A stretch of DNA of 45,932 nucleotides from an uncultured Lachnospiraceae bacterium (GCA_951801245.1 CATOMC010000015.1:1-45932), one strand, 5' to 3'. Shown: positions 16,790-26,579, counted from the stretch's first letter. Translations and numbers: made by a program. Notes: generated from the letters alone by a model not told the origin.

Positions 16790-17992
16790 ATGCAGAATGT
16801 ATATACAGTTGCACAGGTCAATTCTTATATTAAAAATATGTTCACGCAGGATTTTATGTTGCAGTCGATCCGGGTTAAAGGAGAAGTCAGCAACTGTAAG
16901 TACCACCCCTCTGGACATATTTATTTTACATTAAAGGATATAAAAGGAACTATAGCGTGTGTTATGTTTTCCTCCTGCCGCAAAGGGCTTGCTTTCCGGA
17001 TGACGGAGGGACATCAGGTTGTGGTGAGCGGCAGTGTGGATGTCTATGAGAGGGATGGCAGATATCAACTCTATGCGAGGGAGATTTCCCTGGATGGCGC
17101 GGGAGCACTTTATGAGCGGTATGAGCGGTTGAAGCGTGAACTGGAAGAGCGGGGCATGTTTGCGGCACAGTATAAGCAGCCGATTCCGCGTTATATCAGA
17201 ACACTCGGCGTTGTGACGGCATCCACGGGAGCGGCGGTACGGGATATTATCAACATTGCCACGAGACGAAATCCTTATGTGCAGATTATCCTCTATCCCG
17301 CAATCGTGCAGGGAGAGGCGGCGGTCCCCAGCATCATTAACGGTATCCGTGCGTTGGAAAGACAGGGAGTGGATACGATCATTGTGGGAAGGGGAGGCGG
17401 TTCCATCGAAGATCTCTGGGCTTTCAATGAAGAAGCGGTAGCGCAGGCTATTTTTGACTGCAACATTCCCATTATCTCGGCCGTAGGGCATGAGACAGAT
17501 ACGACTATTGCTGATTTTGTGGCGGATCTTCGGGCACCGACACCTTCTGCGGCGGCAGAGCTTGCAGTGTATGACGTGGGGCAGCTGCAGGATAAAATGG
17601 ATGAATATGCTTACACCATGAGACATCTTGAGGGAAACGTGATTCAGCGCATGCGCAGGGAAGTGGAACAGTATGGTGTGAGATTAAAGTATGTCAGCCC
17701 GGTGAATATGATCCGTATGAAAAGAACGCAGGCATTATCTCTGGAGGAGCGTCTTCAAAATGTAATGCAGGGGCTGTTGGTTGAAAGAAGACACAGGCTG
17801 GCACTCTATGTAGAGCAGATGAAGGGATTGTCTCCATTGGATAAGCTGAATCAGGGATATTCTTATGTGTCGGATGCGGGTGGAAGAACGTTGTCCAGCA
17901 TTTCGCAGACGAATGTGGGGGATCAGATCACAGTTTATGTGAAGGATGGCCAGATCGGGGCATCCGTGACAGGGAAAGAAGAGAGAAAATGA
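16790..17992 (+). CDS. xseA: Exodeoxyribonuclease VII large subunit
   Basis: This is the large subunit of the single-strand exonuclease made with XseB. The 400-residue protein starts QNVYTVAQVNSYIKNMF with an N-terminal OB fold (HPSGHIYFTLKD). The catalytic region has GVVTASTGAAVRDI, IIVGRGGGSIEDLWAFNEE and SAVGHETDTTIADFVADLRA, followed by a helical C-terminus. The start is ATG 16790, 14 bases after nusB; an upstream in-frame ATG at 16751 lies inside nusB. It overlaps xseB by 4 bases. Confidence 0.95.
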   Translation: MQNVYTVAQVNSYIKNMFTQDFMLQSIRVKGEVSNCKYHPSGHIYFTLKDIKGTIACVMFSSCRKGLAFRMTEGHQVVVSGSVDVYERDGRYQLYAREISLDGAGALYERYERLKRELEERGMFAAQYKQPIPRYIRTLGVVTASTGAAVRDIINIATRRNPYVQIILYPAIVQGEAAVPSIINGIRALERQGVDTIIVGRGGGSIEDLWAFNEEAVAQAIFDCNIPIISAVGHETDTTIADFVADLRAPTPSAAAELAVYDVGQLQDKMDEYAYTMRHLEGNVIQRMRREVEQYGVRLKYVSPVNMIRMKRTQALSLEERLQNVMQGLLVERRHRLALYVEQMKGLSPLDKLNQGYSYVSDAGGRTLSSISQTNVGDQITVYVKDGQIGASVTGKEERK

Positions 17993-18231
17993 AAAGCAGG
18001 GACACTATCATGCAGGAAGAAGAAAAAGAACGGTCGTTATCATTGGAAGAGACCTTCGAGCAGATTGAGGAGGTAATCGCTCATCTTGAGGCGGAGGAGA
18101 TTACGTTGGAAGAATCGTTTCAGGAATATAACAGAGGCATGAAACTGTTACAGCACTGCAACGCAACGATAGATCAGGTAGAAAAAAAGGTACTACAGAT
18201 TAATGAAGATGGTGGATTAGATGAATTTTAA
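17989..18231 (+). CDS. xseB: Exodeoxyribonuclease VII small subunit
   Basis: This 80-residue helical protein has the family core LEETFEQIEEVIAHLEAEEI, then LEESFQEYNRGMKLLQHC. It binds XseA to form the enzyme. It overlaps xseA by 4 bases (ATGA) and ispA by 11. The start could be ATG 17989 or ATG 18010. Confidence 0.93.
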   Translation: MKSRDTIMQEEEKERSLSLEETFEQIEEVIAHLEAEEITLEESFQEYNRGMKLLQHCNATIDQVEKKVLQINEDGGLDEF

Positions 18232-19123
18232 CGAAGAGATGACATACAAAACCGGGCAGATTGAGGAGATGATCATAAATCATCTGCCCAAAGAGGAAGG
18301 GTATCAGCGCACGGTGGCTGAGGCCATGAACTATGCGGTTTTAGGCGGCGGCAAGAGACTACGGCCCATGCTGATGTCAGAGACTGCGGCATTATTCGGC
18401 GGGGCGGATGAGTGTCTTTCGCACTTTATGGTGGCACTGGAGTGTATCCACACCTATTCCCTGGTGCACGACGATCTGCCGGCTATGGATAATGACGATT
18501 ACCGCAGGGGACGCAAGACCACCCATATTGTCTATGGGGAAGGCATGGCGGTGCTGGCGGGGGATGCTCTGCTCAATTTTTCTTTTGAGACAGCGGCAGC
18601 GGCTTTTGACAATCTATCAGAACCGGGAGATTGTCAGGCAGTGGCAAGGGCAATACAGATTCTCGGACAAAAGGCCGGTATCTACGGCATGATCGGCGGA
18701 CAGTGCGCAGATCTGAAAGCCGAGGAAATGGGAGAGCACGTGACCAAGGACATGCTGTTGTATATCCATGAGCACAAAACGGCGGCTCTGATTCAGGCGG
18801 CTATGATGATCGGGGCAGTACTGGCAGGGGCAGATGAGGAAGCGGTTTCAAAGATTGAGAAATGTGCATATAATATCGGCATAGCATTTCAGATTCAGGA
18901 TGATATCCTGGACGTGACAAGCAGTCTGGAGGTGCTGGGTAAGCCTGTGGGGAGCGATGAGAAAAACAATAAGCTTACCTATGTGTCCATGCATGGCCTG
19001 GAAGAATCCAGAAAGCAGGTAGAGGAGCTTTCCAGGGAAGCGATTATGATCCTGCAGTCTTTCAAGGTACGGAATCTCTTTTTGGAAAAGTTGGTGGAAC
19101 AGTTGATCTACAGAGAAAAATAA
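18221..19123 (+). CDS. ispA: Polyprenyl (farnesyl) diphosphate synthase
   Basis: The enzyme condenses IPP with allylic diphosphates to geranyl or farnesyl diphosphate for quinone and undecaprenol synthesis. The 300-residue protein has GGGKRLRPM (42-50), the first Asp-rich motif DDLPAMDND (84-92) and the second DDILD (227-231). It directly precedes dxs, which makes the precursor, so the MEP pathway and chain elongation are co-expressed. Product length (C10 or C15) cannot be read with certainty. Confidence 0.93.
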   Translation: MNFNEEMTYKTGQIEEMIINHLPKEEGYQRTVAEAMNYAVLGGGKRLRPMLMSETAALFGGADECLSHFMVALECIHTYSLVHDDLPAMDNDDYRRGRKTTHIVYGEGMAVLAGDALLNFSFETAAAAFDNLSEPGDCQAVARAIQILGQKAGIYGMIGGQCADLKAEEMGEHVTKDMLLYIHEHKTAALIQAAMMIGAVLAGADEEAVSKIEKCAYNIGIAFQIQDDILDVTSSLEVLGKPVGSDEKNNKLTYVSMHGLEESRKQVEELSREAIMILQSFKVRNLFLEKLVEQLIYREK

Positions 19124-19133
19124 GGGGTATACC

Positions 19134-21008
19134 ATGTTATTAGAAAAGCTTGAACAGGCAAATGATATCAAGCAGATTGCACCGGAAGACTACGGTGTAT
19201 TGGCAGAAGAAATCAGGCAGTTCCTGATTCAGACCATCAGTGTGACGGGCGGCCATCTGGGGTCTAACTTAGGCGCCGTGGAACTGACAATGGCCCTCCA
19301 TTTGTTCCTGGATCTGCCGGAGGATAAGCTGATCTGGGATGTGGGGCATCAGTCATATACGCATAAGATCCTGACCGGCAGACGGGATGGCTTTGTCAAT
19401 CTGCGTAAGTTTGGCGGCATGAGCGGCTTCCCCAAGCGCAAGGAGAGCGATTGTGACTGCTTTGATACGGGGCATAGTTCCACGTCCATATCGGCGGGAC
19501 TTGGAATGGTGAAAGCCAGAGATATCCAGGGCGGCAGTCAGACCATTGTATCTGTGATCGGAGATGGCTCTCTCACGGGCGGCATGGCTTATGAAGCGCT
19601 GAACAATGCCTCCCGTCTGGAGACAAATTTTATTATTGTTTTAAATGATAACAACATGTCTATTTCTGAGAATGTAGGCGGTGTCTCAAAATATCTGAAC
19701 AATATCCGTACGGCTGACACCTATCTTGGTTTGAAAGAAGGGGTCTACAATTCCCTGCACGGTAAATCCAAATATGGTGATAAAGTAGTGTCCCAGATCA
19801 GGCGGGCCAAGAGTAGCTTTAAGCATCTGGTGGTGCCGGGCATGCTCTTTGAGGATATGGGCATCACGTATTTGGGGCCGGTGGACGGCCACAACATCCC
19901 TGAGATGGTGCATATGCTGAAGGAGGCGCGCAAAGTCAAGAAGGCGGTCATGCTTCATGTGATTACCCAGAAGGGAAGAGGATATATACCGGCAGAAAGG
20001 CATCCGGCCAGATTTCACGGAGCAGAGCCTTTTGATATAGAGACCGGTATTCCCAGTTCACCGAGAATGAAGGCGAACTATACGGATATTTTTTCTACGG
20101 TTATGTGCAAACTGGGCCAAAGAGACGAGAAGGTGGTGGCGATCACCGCAGCTATGCCGGACGGCACAGGCTTGAAGCGTTTCCGCAATATGTATCCGGA
20201 GCGGTTTTTTGATGTGGGAATAGCAGAGGAGCATGCGGTGACCTTTGCGGCGGGGCTTGCGGCAGGGGGGCTGAAGCCGATCGTGGCTATTTATTCGTCC
20301 TTCTTACAGCGTGCTTATGACCAGATCCTGCATGACGTGTGCATTCAGAATCTTCCGGTGGTGTTCTGCATAGACAGAGCAGGACTGGTGGGCAGTGACG
20401 GGGAGACGCATCAGGGTATTTTTGATCTGTCCTATCTGTCTTCTATACCGAACATGCATATTATGGCACCCAAGAATAAATGGGAGCTTTCCGATATGAT
20501 AAAGTTTGCGCTTGCCTTTGGCGGGCCGATGGCAATCCGGTATCCCAGAGGGGAAGCCTTTGACGGCTTGAAAAATAACCGGGCACCCATGGAATACGGA
20601 AAGAGTGAAACGATCTTTCAGGAGAAGGATATCATGCTCTTAGCCGTGGGCAGTATGGTGAGAGTAGCATTGACAGTACGGGAACAATTGGTTGAGCAGG
20701 GGGTTGCCTGTTCTCTCGTAAACGCCAGATTTGTGAAACCCATCGATGAGGAAGCGGTTTGTGAGGCGTGTAAAACGCACCGGCTGATCGTGACGATGGA
20801 AGAAAACGTTGCAAGCGGCGGTTATGGTGAGAAAGTAAGAGAATATGTGGACAGCCTTAGCGTGTCCACGAAAGTACTCAGTATCGCGATTCCGGATGAA
20901 TATGTGGAACACGGCAATGTGGAACTGCTGAGGCAGGAGATAGGGATTGATGCCGTCTCCATTGTACAAAAGGTCAGCGAAAAATATAGAGCGGTCATGG
21001 ATGAGTAG
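19134..21008 (+). CDS. dxs: 1-deoxy-D-xylulose-5-phosphate synthase
   Basis: This TPP enzyme makes DXP from pyruvate and glyceraldehyde-3-phosphate, the first step of the MEP isoprenoid pathway. The 624-residue protein has GGHLGSNLGAVELTMALH, the TPP motif GDGSLTGGMAYEALNNAS and a DVGIAEEHAVTFAAGLA region typical of DXS. It also has the C-terminal domain with MEENVASGGYG. AAGGGG precedes the ATG, 10 bases after ispA. Confidence 0.96.
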   Translation: MLLEKLEQANDIKQIAPEDYGVLAEEIRQFLIQTISVTGGHLGSNLGAVELTMALHLFLDLPEDKLIWDVGHQSYTHKILTGRRDGFVNLRKFGGMSGFPKRKESDCDCFDTGHSSTSISAGLGMVKARDIQGGSQTIVSVIGDGSLTGGMAYEALNNASRLETNFIIVLNDNNMSISENVGGVSKYLNNIRTADTYLGLKEGVYNSLHGKSKYGDKVVSQIRRAKSSFKHLVVPGMLFEDMGITYLGPVDGHNIPEMVHMLKEARKVKKAVMLHVITQKGRGYIPAERHPARFHGAEPFDIETGIPSSPRMKANYTDIFSTVMCKLGQRDEKVVAITAAMPDGTGLKRFRNMYPERFFDVGIAEEHAVTFAAGLAAGGLKPIVAIYSSFLQRAYDQILHDVCIQNLPVVFCIDRAGLVGSDGETHQGIFDLSYLSSIPNMHIMAPKNKWELSDMIKFALAFGGPMAIRYPRGEAFDGLKNNRAPMEYGKSETIFQEKDIMLLAVGSMVRVALTVREQLVEQGVACSLVNARFVKPIDEEAVCEACKTHRLIVTMEENVASGGYGEKVREYVDSLSVSTKVLSIAIPDEYVEHGNVELLRQEIGIDAVSIVQKVSEKYRAVMDE

Positions 21009-21014
21009 GGGCTT

Positions 21015-21911
21015 ATGAAGGAAAGACTGGATGTGATTCTGGTCAAGCAGGGGTATGCGCAGTCCAGAGAGAAAGCGAAGGCGCTTCTGATGACAGGTAA
21101 TGTGTTTGTGGACGGTCAGCGGGAGGACAAAGCGGGAACCACGTTTGACGAGAGTAAGATAAGGGTTGAAGTGAAGGGAAATCCTCTGCCATATGTGAGC
21201 CGCGGCGGGCTGAAACTGGAGCGGGCACTTTTGCAGTTTCCCATCACGCTGCAGGATTGTGTGTGTATGGATATCGGCGCTTCCACAGGAGGATTCACAG
21301 ACTGCATGCTGCAAAACGGCGCGGCCAGAGTCTATGCTATCGATGTGGGACACGGACAGCTAGACTGGAAATTGAGAAATGACAAGCGTGTCATCTGTAT
21401 GGAAAAAACCAATTTCAGATATGTGACAGAGAAAGAGATTCCGGAAGCGGTGGATTTTGCTTCGGTGGATGTTTCTTTCATTTCTCTAACGAAGATTCTG
21501 ATACCGGCCAGAAATCTCCTCCGGGGTAATGGTTACATGGTATGCCTGATCAAACCGCAGTTTGAGGCCGGCAGGGACAAAGTTGGTAAAAAGGGTGTGG
21601 TGCGGGATCCAGGAGTCCATGCGGAAGTGATACATAAGGTGATTGACTATGCGGATCTGATCGGTTTTGCGGTGAATGGGCTTACTTATTCTCCGGTCAA
21701 GGGTCCCGAAGGGAATATAGAGTATCTTGTGTGGATTCAGAAGAAGCCGGCGATTCCGCAGGAAATCATGGATCTGAATGAGTCGGAGGCGCTTGGAGCG
21801 CTTGGTACGCTTCTGACACAGGGAAACGGCATCTCTCATGAGCGGGAAATGACGGAGCGTATCAGCCGGGTCGTTGTACAGGCGCATGATGAGCTGGATG
21901 AGGCGAAATAA
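21015..21911 (+). CDS. tlyA: TlyA-family rRNA (cytidine-2'-O)-methyltransferase (YqxC)
   Basis: This 298-residue protein has an N-terminal S4 RNA-binding domain (RLDVILVKQGYAQSREKAKA, about 3-60). A FtsJ-like methyltransferase domain follows, with SRGGLKLERAL, the SAM motif DIGASTGGFTDCML and FASVDVSFISL. The TlyA family methylates 16S and 23S rRNA cytidines (known for Mycobacterium). It lies between dxs and argR, as yqxC does in B. subtilis. It starts 6 bases after dxs and ends 3 bases before nadK. Confidence 0.93.
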   Translation: MKERLDVILVKQGYAQSREKAKALLMTGNVFVDGQREDKAGTTFDESKIRVEVKGNPLPYVSRGGLKLERALLQFPITLQDCVCMDIGASTGGFTDCMLQNGAARVYAIDVGHGQLDWKLRNDKRVICMEKTNFRYVTEKEIPEAVDFASVDVSFISLTKILIPARNLLRGNGYMVCLIKPQFEAGRDKVGKKGVVRDPGVHAEVIHKVIDYADLIGFAVNGLTYSPVKGPEGNIEYLVWIQKKPAIPQEIMDLNESEALGALGTLLTQGNGISHEREMTERISRVVVQAHDELDEAK

Positions 21912-21914
21912 TAG

Positions 21915-22751
21915 ATGAAAAAGTTTTATCTGATCACTAACGAGGGGAAAGATCCCCAGGGTGATATTACGAAAAATATAGTTGATTATATTGAAATGCA
22001 TGGAGGGAAGGCGGTCTGTGTCGATAACGAGAAACAGGCTTTCCTGAATTGCCGGGAAAAGGATATAGATTGTGCGCTGGTGTTGGGAGGAGACGGCACG
22101 ATGCTTCGGGCAGCCCGGAATATGATGGACAGTGATATTCCGCTGCTGGGAATCAACCTGGGCACTCTGGGCTATCTGGCGGAGGTGGAGAGCGCCCATG
22201 TGGAAGAGGCCCTGAACAGACTGCTGCAGGATCATTTCATCAGGGAGAACCGCATGATGCTCTCGGGAAGAGTGGAGAGCAGAGACAATACGGAGCAAGA
22301 CTATGCCCTGAATGATATTGTGATTTCACGGTGCGGTTCTTTGCAGATATTGACGTTTCACATCTATGTCAATGGACAGTTTTTGAATGCTTATTGCGCG
22401 GATGGTCTGATCGTGGCGACACCCACCGGTTCCACCGCTTATAATCTGTCGGCAGGCGGCCCGATCGTAGAACCCGGGGCACGGCTACTTCTGTTAACCC
22501 CGATCTGTCCTCACACCCTGAATACGAGGAGTATTGTGTTTGCGCCGGAAGATGAGATTGCGATTCAGATTCCCCGGGGGAAAGACGGCGGACAGCAGAT
22601 TATGGAGGTCAATTTTGACGGCAACCATAAGGTTACGATGCAGACCGGAGACAGAATCGTGGTGCGCAGGGCGGATAAGACGACAGGGATATTGAAGTTG
22701 AATACGGAGAGCTTTTTATCGGTGCTCCATAAGAAAATCGGAGAAGGATGA
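21915..22751 (+). CDS. nadK: NAD kinase
   Basis: This enzyme makes NADP from NAD with ATP or polyphosphate. The 278-residue protein has LGGDGTML (57-64) with the family GGDGT motif. NDIVISR and VATPTGSTAYNLSAGGPIV are the other active-site motifs, and PRGKDGGQQIMEVNFDG is near the end. It fits tightly between tlyA and argR; B. subtilis has no nadK at this spot, but many Clostridia do. It overlaps argR by 4 bases. Confidence 0.95.
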   Translation: MKKFYLITNEGKDPQGDITKNIVDYIEMHGGKAVCVDNEKQAFLNCREKDIDCALVLGGDGTMLRAARNMMDSDIPLLGINLGTLGYLAEVESAHVEEALNRLLQDHFIRENRMMLSGRVESRDNTEQDYALNDIVISRCGSLQILTFHIYVNGQFLNAYCADGLIVATPTGSTAYNLSAGGPIVEPGARLLLLTPICPHTLNTRSIVFAPEDEIAIQIPRGKDGGQQIMEVNFDGNHKVTMQTGDRIVVRRADKTTGILKLNTESFLSVLHKKIGEG

Positions 22752-23224
22752 CAGAGAAGGTTAAGATCGCTATGAAAAAAGCAAGGCATGAGAAAATCAT
22801 AGAATTGATCGCGCAGCATGAGATAGAGACCCAGGAGGAACTGGTGGACCGTCTGCGGGAAGATGGATATGAAGTTACGCAGGCGACTGTCTCCAGGGAT
22901 ATCCGGGAATTGAAGCTGTCCAAGATTCCCAACGGAAAAGGGCAGCAGAAATATGTGGCCTTTACCCAGGAAGAGCCTCATCTGGGGGATAAATACAGCA
23001 GGGTGCTCAAGGAAGGATATGTATCTATGGCGCTTGCTCAGAATCTGCTGGTTTTAAAAACAGTGTCCGGTATGGCGATGGCTGTAGCGGCGGCGGTGGA
23101 TGCGCTCAAGATAGAAGAAGTCGTTGGTTGTATTGCGGGAGATAATACCGTGATGATGGCCATGCGCAATGAGAAGGAGGCGGCGGCTGTCATGGATAAG
23201 ATTGGCCGGCTGGTAGCACGCTGA
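22748..23224 (+). CDS. argR: Arginine repressor ArgR/AhrC
   Basis: This 158-residue protein has an N-terminal winged helix (RHEKIIELIAQHEIETQEEL, then TQATVSRDIRELKLSKI) and a C-terminal arginine-binding hexamer domain (AVDALKIEEVVGCIAGDNT). It represses arginine synthesis and activates catabolism genes when arginine is high. Many Clostridia have it next to recN, as here. Its targets are not in the window. ATG 22772 is an alternative start. Confidence 0.94.
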   Translation: MTEKVKIAMKKARHEKIIELIAQHEIETQEELVDRLREDGYEVTQATVSRDIRELKLSKIPNGKGQQKYVAFTQEEPHLGDKYSRVLKEGYVSMALAQNLLVLKTVSGMAMAVAAAVDALKIEEVVGCIAGDNTVMMAMRNEKEAAAVMDKIGRLVAR

Positions 23225-23306
23225 TGGGACGACCACAGCCAGCTAAAGGCTGTACTGCTGCAGGACGGACAGAAGATAGGAAATATTCGCAGAAACGGGG
23301 ATAAAA

Positions 23307-24989
23307 ATGTTACAGAGTTTACATGTAAAAAATCTGGCCCTGATCGATGAGACGGAAGTACTCTTCACGGAAGGTCTCAATATTCTCACGGGAGAGACCG
23401 GTGCCGGTAAGTCCGTCATCATCGGCTCCATCAATCTGGCGCTGGGAGCCAAGGCAGATAAAGAGATGATACGGGCCGGTGCGGAATATGCACTGGTGGA
23501 ACTTATCTTTGGCGTGGAGAAGGAAAGACAGCAAAGGGCGATACAAGAACTGGAACTTCCGGTGGAAGATGGCCAGGTGATCATACAGCGAAAGATCATG
23601 CCAAACCGCAGTGTGTGCAAGGTGTGCGGCGAGACCGTGACAGCTAGGCAGCTAAAGCAGCTTTCAGAGATACTGATAGACATTCATGGACAGCACGAGC
23701 ATCAGTCTCTGTTGCAGGCATCAAAGCAGATGGAGATTCTGGATGCCTATGCGGGGGAAGAACTGACCGCGCCCAAAGCGGTATTAAAAGAGGCTTACAG
23801 ACAGTACAGACAGGTGCAGGAAGAGATTTTTTCAAGTCAGGTGGATGAGGAGACACGCAGGCGGGAGATATCCCTTGCCGAGTTTGAGTGTAAGGAGATC
23901 GAGGAGGCAGAACTGACAGCGGGAGAGGATGAAGAGGTAGAGAAAACCTACCAGAAATTGCTCAATGCCCAAAAGATCAAAGAGGCGGCAGTGAACGTCC
24001 ATGGGCTGTGCGGCTATGAGGACAGTGGTATGGGAAGTCTCATGGGAAGGGCACTGAAAGAAATCCGCGGGGTAGCCGCCTATGACGAGGCATTACAGGA
24101 ATTTGAAAAGCAGCTTCTGGATATGGACGGACTTCTCAACGATTACAACAGGGCTATGGCGGAATATCTTTCCAATCTGGAGTTTGACGCAAGTCTTTTT
24201 GACCAGACGGAGAGAAGACTCAATTTGCTCAATCATTTGAAGTCAAAATATGGAAATACGGTGGAAGAAATACTTGCTTATCATGAAAAGGCACAGGAAA
24301 CCTTATCCAAGTACCAGGATTATGATGCTTACCGTATGGAACTGTCCAGGAAAGCAGATACTTTAAATAAGAAAGTTCTTAAGTTGTGTAAAGAGATTTC
24401 AGGGATACGTATCCGAAATGCTAATATTCTTTCTGAGGAGATGAAATGTGCCTTGGAAGACCTTAATTTTGACCATGTTGCGTTCCAAATCCAGGTCACA
24501 CCAAGTGAAGATCGGCCGGGGGAAACGGGCTATGACCAGGTCACTTTCCTGATTTCCACAAACACCGGAGAGGCTTTGAAGGAACTCACACAGGTGGCCA
24601 GCGGCGGTGAACTTTCCCGCATTATGCTGGCGCTAAAGACCGTACTGGCAGACAGGGATGAGATCGAGACATTGATATTTGATGAGATCGATACCGGGAT
24701 CAGCGGCAGGACGGCCTGGAAAGTATCGGAAAAAATGGGAATTTTGGGAAAAGGCCACCAGCTCATCTGCATTACCCATCTGCCTCAGATCGCGGCCATG
24801 GCGGACACTCACTTCTATATAGAAAAGCAGGTGGCAAATGACAGATCCATTACAGATATCAGAAGGCTTGAGGAGAAAGAGAGCGTGGAGGAGCTTGCCA
24901 GAATGCTCGGCGGCGCGCAGATTACGGAGAACGTTTTGAAAAATGCCGAAGAAATGAAAGATTTGGCAAGAAAAACAAAACAATATTAA
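23307..24989 (+). CDS. recN: DNA repair protein RecN
   Basis: This SMC-like ATPase helps join and repair double-strand breaks. The 560-residue protein has the Walker A GETGAGKSV (about 30-38), a long coiled-coil middle (about 150-350) and the signature VASGGELSRIMLALK. The Walker B is TLIFDEIDTGISGR, followed by GKGHQLICITHLPQIAAMAD. Length is normal. The 82-base gap to argR has no LexA-type box that I can find. GGGGATAAAA precedes the ATG. Confidence 0.95.
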   Translation: MLQSLHVKNLALIDETEVLFTEGLNILTGETGAGKSVIIGSINLALGAKADKEMIRAGAEYALVELIFGVEKERQQRAIQELELPVEDGQVIIQRKIMPNRSVCKVCGETVTARQLKQLSEILIDIHGQHEHQSLLQASKQMEILDAYAGEELTAPKAVLKEAYRQYRQVQEEIFSSQVDEETRRREISLAEFECKEIEEAELTAGEDEEVEKTYQKLLNAQKIKEAAVNVHGLCGYEDSGMGSLMGRALKEIRGVAAYDEALQEFEKQLLDMDGLLNDYNRAMAEYLSNLEFDASLFDQTERRLNLLNHLKSKYGNTVEEILAYHEKAQETLSKYQDYDAYRMELSRKADTLNKKVLKLCKEISGIRIRNANILSEEMKCALEDLNFDHVAFQIQVTPSEDRPGETGYDQVTFLISTNTGEALKELTQVASGGELSRIMLALKTVLADRDEIETLIFDEIDTGISGRTAWKVSEKMGILGKGHQLICITHLPQIAAMADTHFYIEKQVANDRSITDIRRLEEKESVEELARMLGGAQITENVLKNAEEMKDLARKTKQY

Positions 24990-25018
24990 ATTAAAAAATC
25001 AGATTTTTCATATACTAG

Positions 25019-25048
25019 AAAGGACATACTCTAATGTGTGTCCTTTTT
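25019..25048 (+). terminator. Rho-independent terminator after recN
   Basis: An 11-bp stem pairs AAAGGACATAC (25019-25029) with GTGTGTCCTTT (25036-25046), with one T-G wobble, across a 6-base loop. A run of T follows. It sits 30 bases after recN and ends the long housekeeping transcript before spoIVB. Confidence 0.85.
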
Positions 25049-25083
25049 CTGTTAAGAAAGTAGGAAAGACGAGGAATGGAAAA

Positions 25084-26418
25084 TTGAGTGATTTGATATA
25101 TATGACCAGAGAACAGGAGAAAAAATACAGAGGTTTTTTATATTTTTTACTCGTTGCAGGGATAGCGGCCCTGATTTTGACGATTTATTTTGCCTACTGG
25201 GATAAGATTCCTTCCACTATTAAAATACGTGCGGGCGTGGAGCAGGAGCTGGATTTTCAGGTTCCAGTATCCGGAGAGATCTACCGGGTCAGAGAGGAAG
25301 CGGCACAGGCAGCTTCCGTGACAGAACTGACAGATACCGAGGCACTTATGGAAGATGATATGGGGCGAAGTATCCACGTGGATTTTGCACATACGGTGAA
25401 AGTCAGAGCAAACGAGATTGATACTTATCAGATGGATCTGAAACTGTTCGGTGTCCTTCCTTATAAAAATGTGGATATACAGGTGATTCAGGATAAAATG
25501 CTGATCCCTTCGGGCATTCCGATCGGTATCTATGTGAAGACCAACGGAGTGCTGGTGGTAGGGATCGGAGAGTTTGAGAACAGTGACGGAGATACGGTAT
25601 CACCGGCCAAATATGTTTTGCAAAAGGGAGATTATATCCTGAAGATCAACGGGGAGAACGTGGAGAATAAAAAGCAGTTTATCAGAATGGTGGAGGAGTC
25701 TGAGGGAGAAGATATGGTGCTCAGCATCAAGAGAAATGATGAAATAACAGATGTTATGATAAAGCCTGACCAGAACAAGAGAAGTGAATGGAAACTGGGG
25801 ATCTGGATACGGGACAATGCCCAGGGAATCGGTACTATGACTTATGAGGGAACAGATCATACCTTCGGGGCGCTGGGGCATGGCATCAATGATGTAGATA
25901 CCTCCATACTGATGAATCTGGAAGAAGGGATGTTATATAAAACGGAGATCGTGGGCATCACCAGAGGCGCCAACGGTGCACCGGGAGAACTGACGGGTTA
26001 TATCGAATACGACAGTGACAACGTGATCGGTGAGATTACCGAAAATACGGCGGAGGGCATCTTCGGCGTGTGCGATGAGGAACGCATGGAAAGTACCGGC
26101 TATGAGCCGATACCGATCGCCTTGAAGCAGGAGATCGAAATGGGGCCGGCGCAGATCATCTGTTCTGTTTCCGGGGAACCGGAGTTTTATGATGTGGAGA
26201 TAGTGGAAGTGAATTTGGAACATGAGAATGTGAACCGGGGTATTGTCATCCGGGTGGTGGATGAGAAGCTTCTGACACTCACAGGCGGTATCATTCAGGG
26301 CATGAGCGGCAGTCCTATCATCCAGAACGGAAAGCTGGTGGGTGCCGTGACCCATGTGCTGGTCAACGATTCTACCAGGGGATATGGGATTTTTATTGAG
26401 GAGATGCTGACACATTGA
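25084..26418 (+). CDS. spoIVB: SpoIVB serine peptidase
   Basis: This secreted peptidase (S55 family) is made in the forespore and cleaves SpoIVFA to activate pro-sigma-K processing. The protein, about 444 residues, has an N-terminal membrane anchor (FLYFLLVAGIAALILTIYF), a PDZ domain near 155-235 (LQKGDYILKINGENV) and a peptidase domain (LGHGINDVDT). The catalytic Ser is in GMSGSPIIQNGKLVGAVTHV. The start is TTG 25084, with GAGGA at 25071-25075; an earlier GTG at 25036 is inside the recN terminator. In B. subtilis spo0A follows directly; here an SOS cassette does. Confidence 0.93.
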   Translation: MSDLIYMTREQEKKYRGFLYFLLVAGIAALILTIYFAYWDKIPSTIKIRAGVEQELDFQVPVSGEIYRVREEAAQAASVTELTDTEALMEDDMGRSIHVDFAHTVKVRANEIDTYQMDLKLFGVLPYKNVDIQVIQDKMLIPSGIPIGIYVKTNGVLVVGIGEFENSDGDTVSPAKYVLQKGDYILKINGENVENKKQFIRMVEESEGEDMVLSIKRNDEITDVMIKPDQNKRSEWKLGIWIRDNAQGIGTMTYEGTDHTFGALGHGINDVDTSILMNLEEGMLYKTEIVGITRGANGAPGELTGYIEYDSDNVIGEITENTAEGIFGVCDEERMESTGYEPIPIALKQEIEMGPAQIICSVSGEPEFYDVEIVEVNLEHENVNRGIVIRVVDEKLLTLTGGIIQGMSGSPIIQNGKLVGAVTHVLVNDSTRGYGIFIEEMLTH

Positions 26419-26550
26419 ATACTTTGCGCGCTGTAGGTGATTTGAGGGGAAGTTACTTTGCGTACTGTCTAAGATTTACCTCCCTATATGTTTCTGATGG
26501 CATTTTGACAGTTCAGCGGCGGACTTCACAAATCCGGTAAATATTACATC

Positions 26551-26579
26551 TTTACAACAGAACGTATGTTTGATAACAT
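26551..26579 (+). promoter_or_regulatory. Promoter with embedded LexA-type (SOS) box
   Basis: TTTACA (26551-26556), 17 bases and TAACAT (26574-26579) form a sigma-A type promoter. Its spacer holds AGAACGTATGTTTG (26559-26572), which matches 12 of 14 positions of the B. subtilis LexA box CGAACRNRYGTTYC. A repressor there would block RNA polymerase. It stands before a small gene, dinB and the SRAP gene. Confidence 0.7.

Noticed and set aside
23225..23306. LexA box before recN
   Set aside because: recN is often SOS-controlled, but no sequence like CGAAC-N4-GTTC is present in the gap.
25036..25083. GTG start of spoIVB at 25036
   Set aside because: The codon lies in the stem of the recN terminator and has no ribosome site; TTG 25084 has GAGGA.
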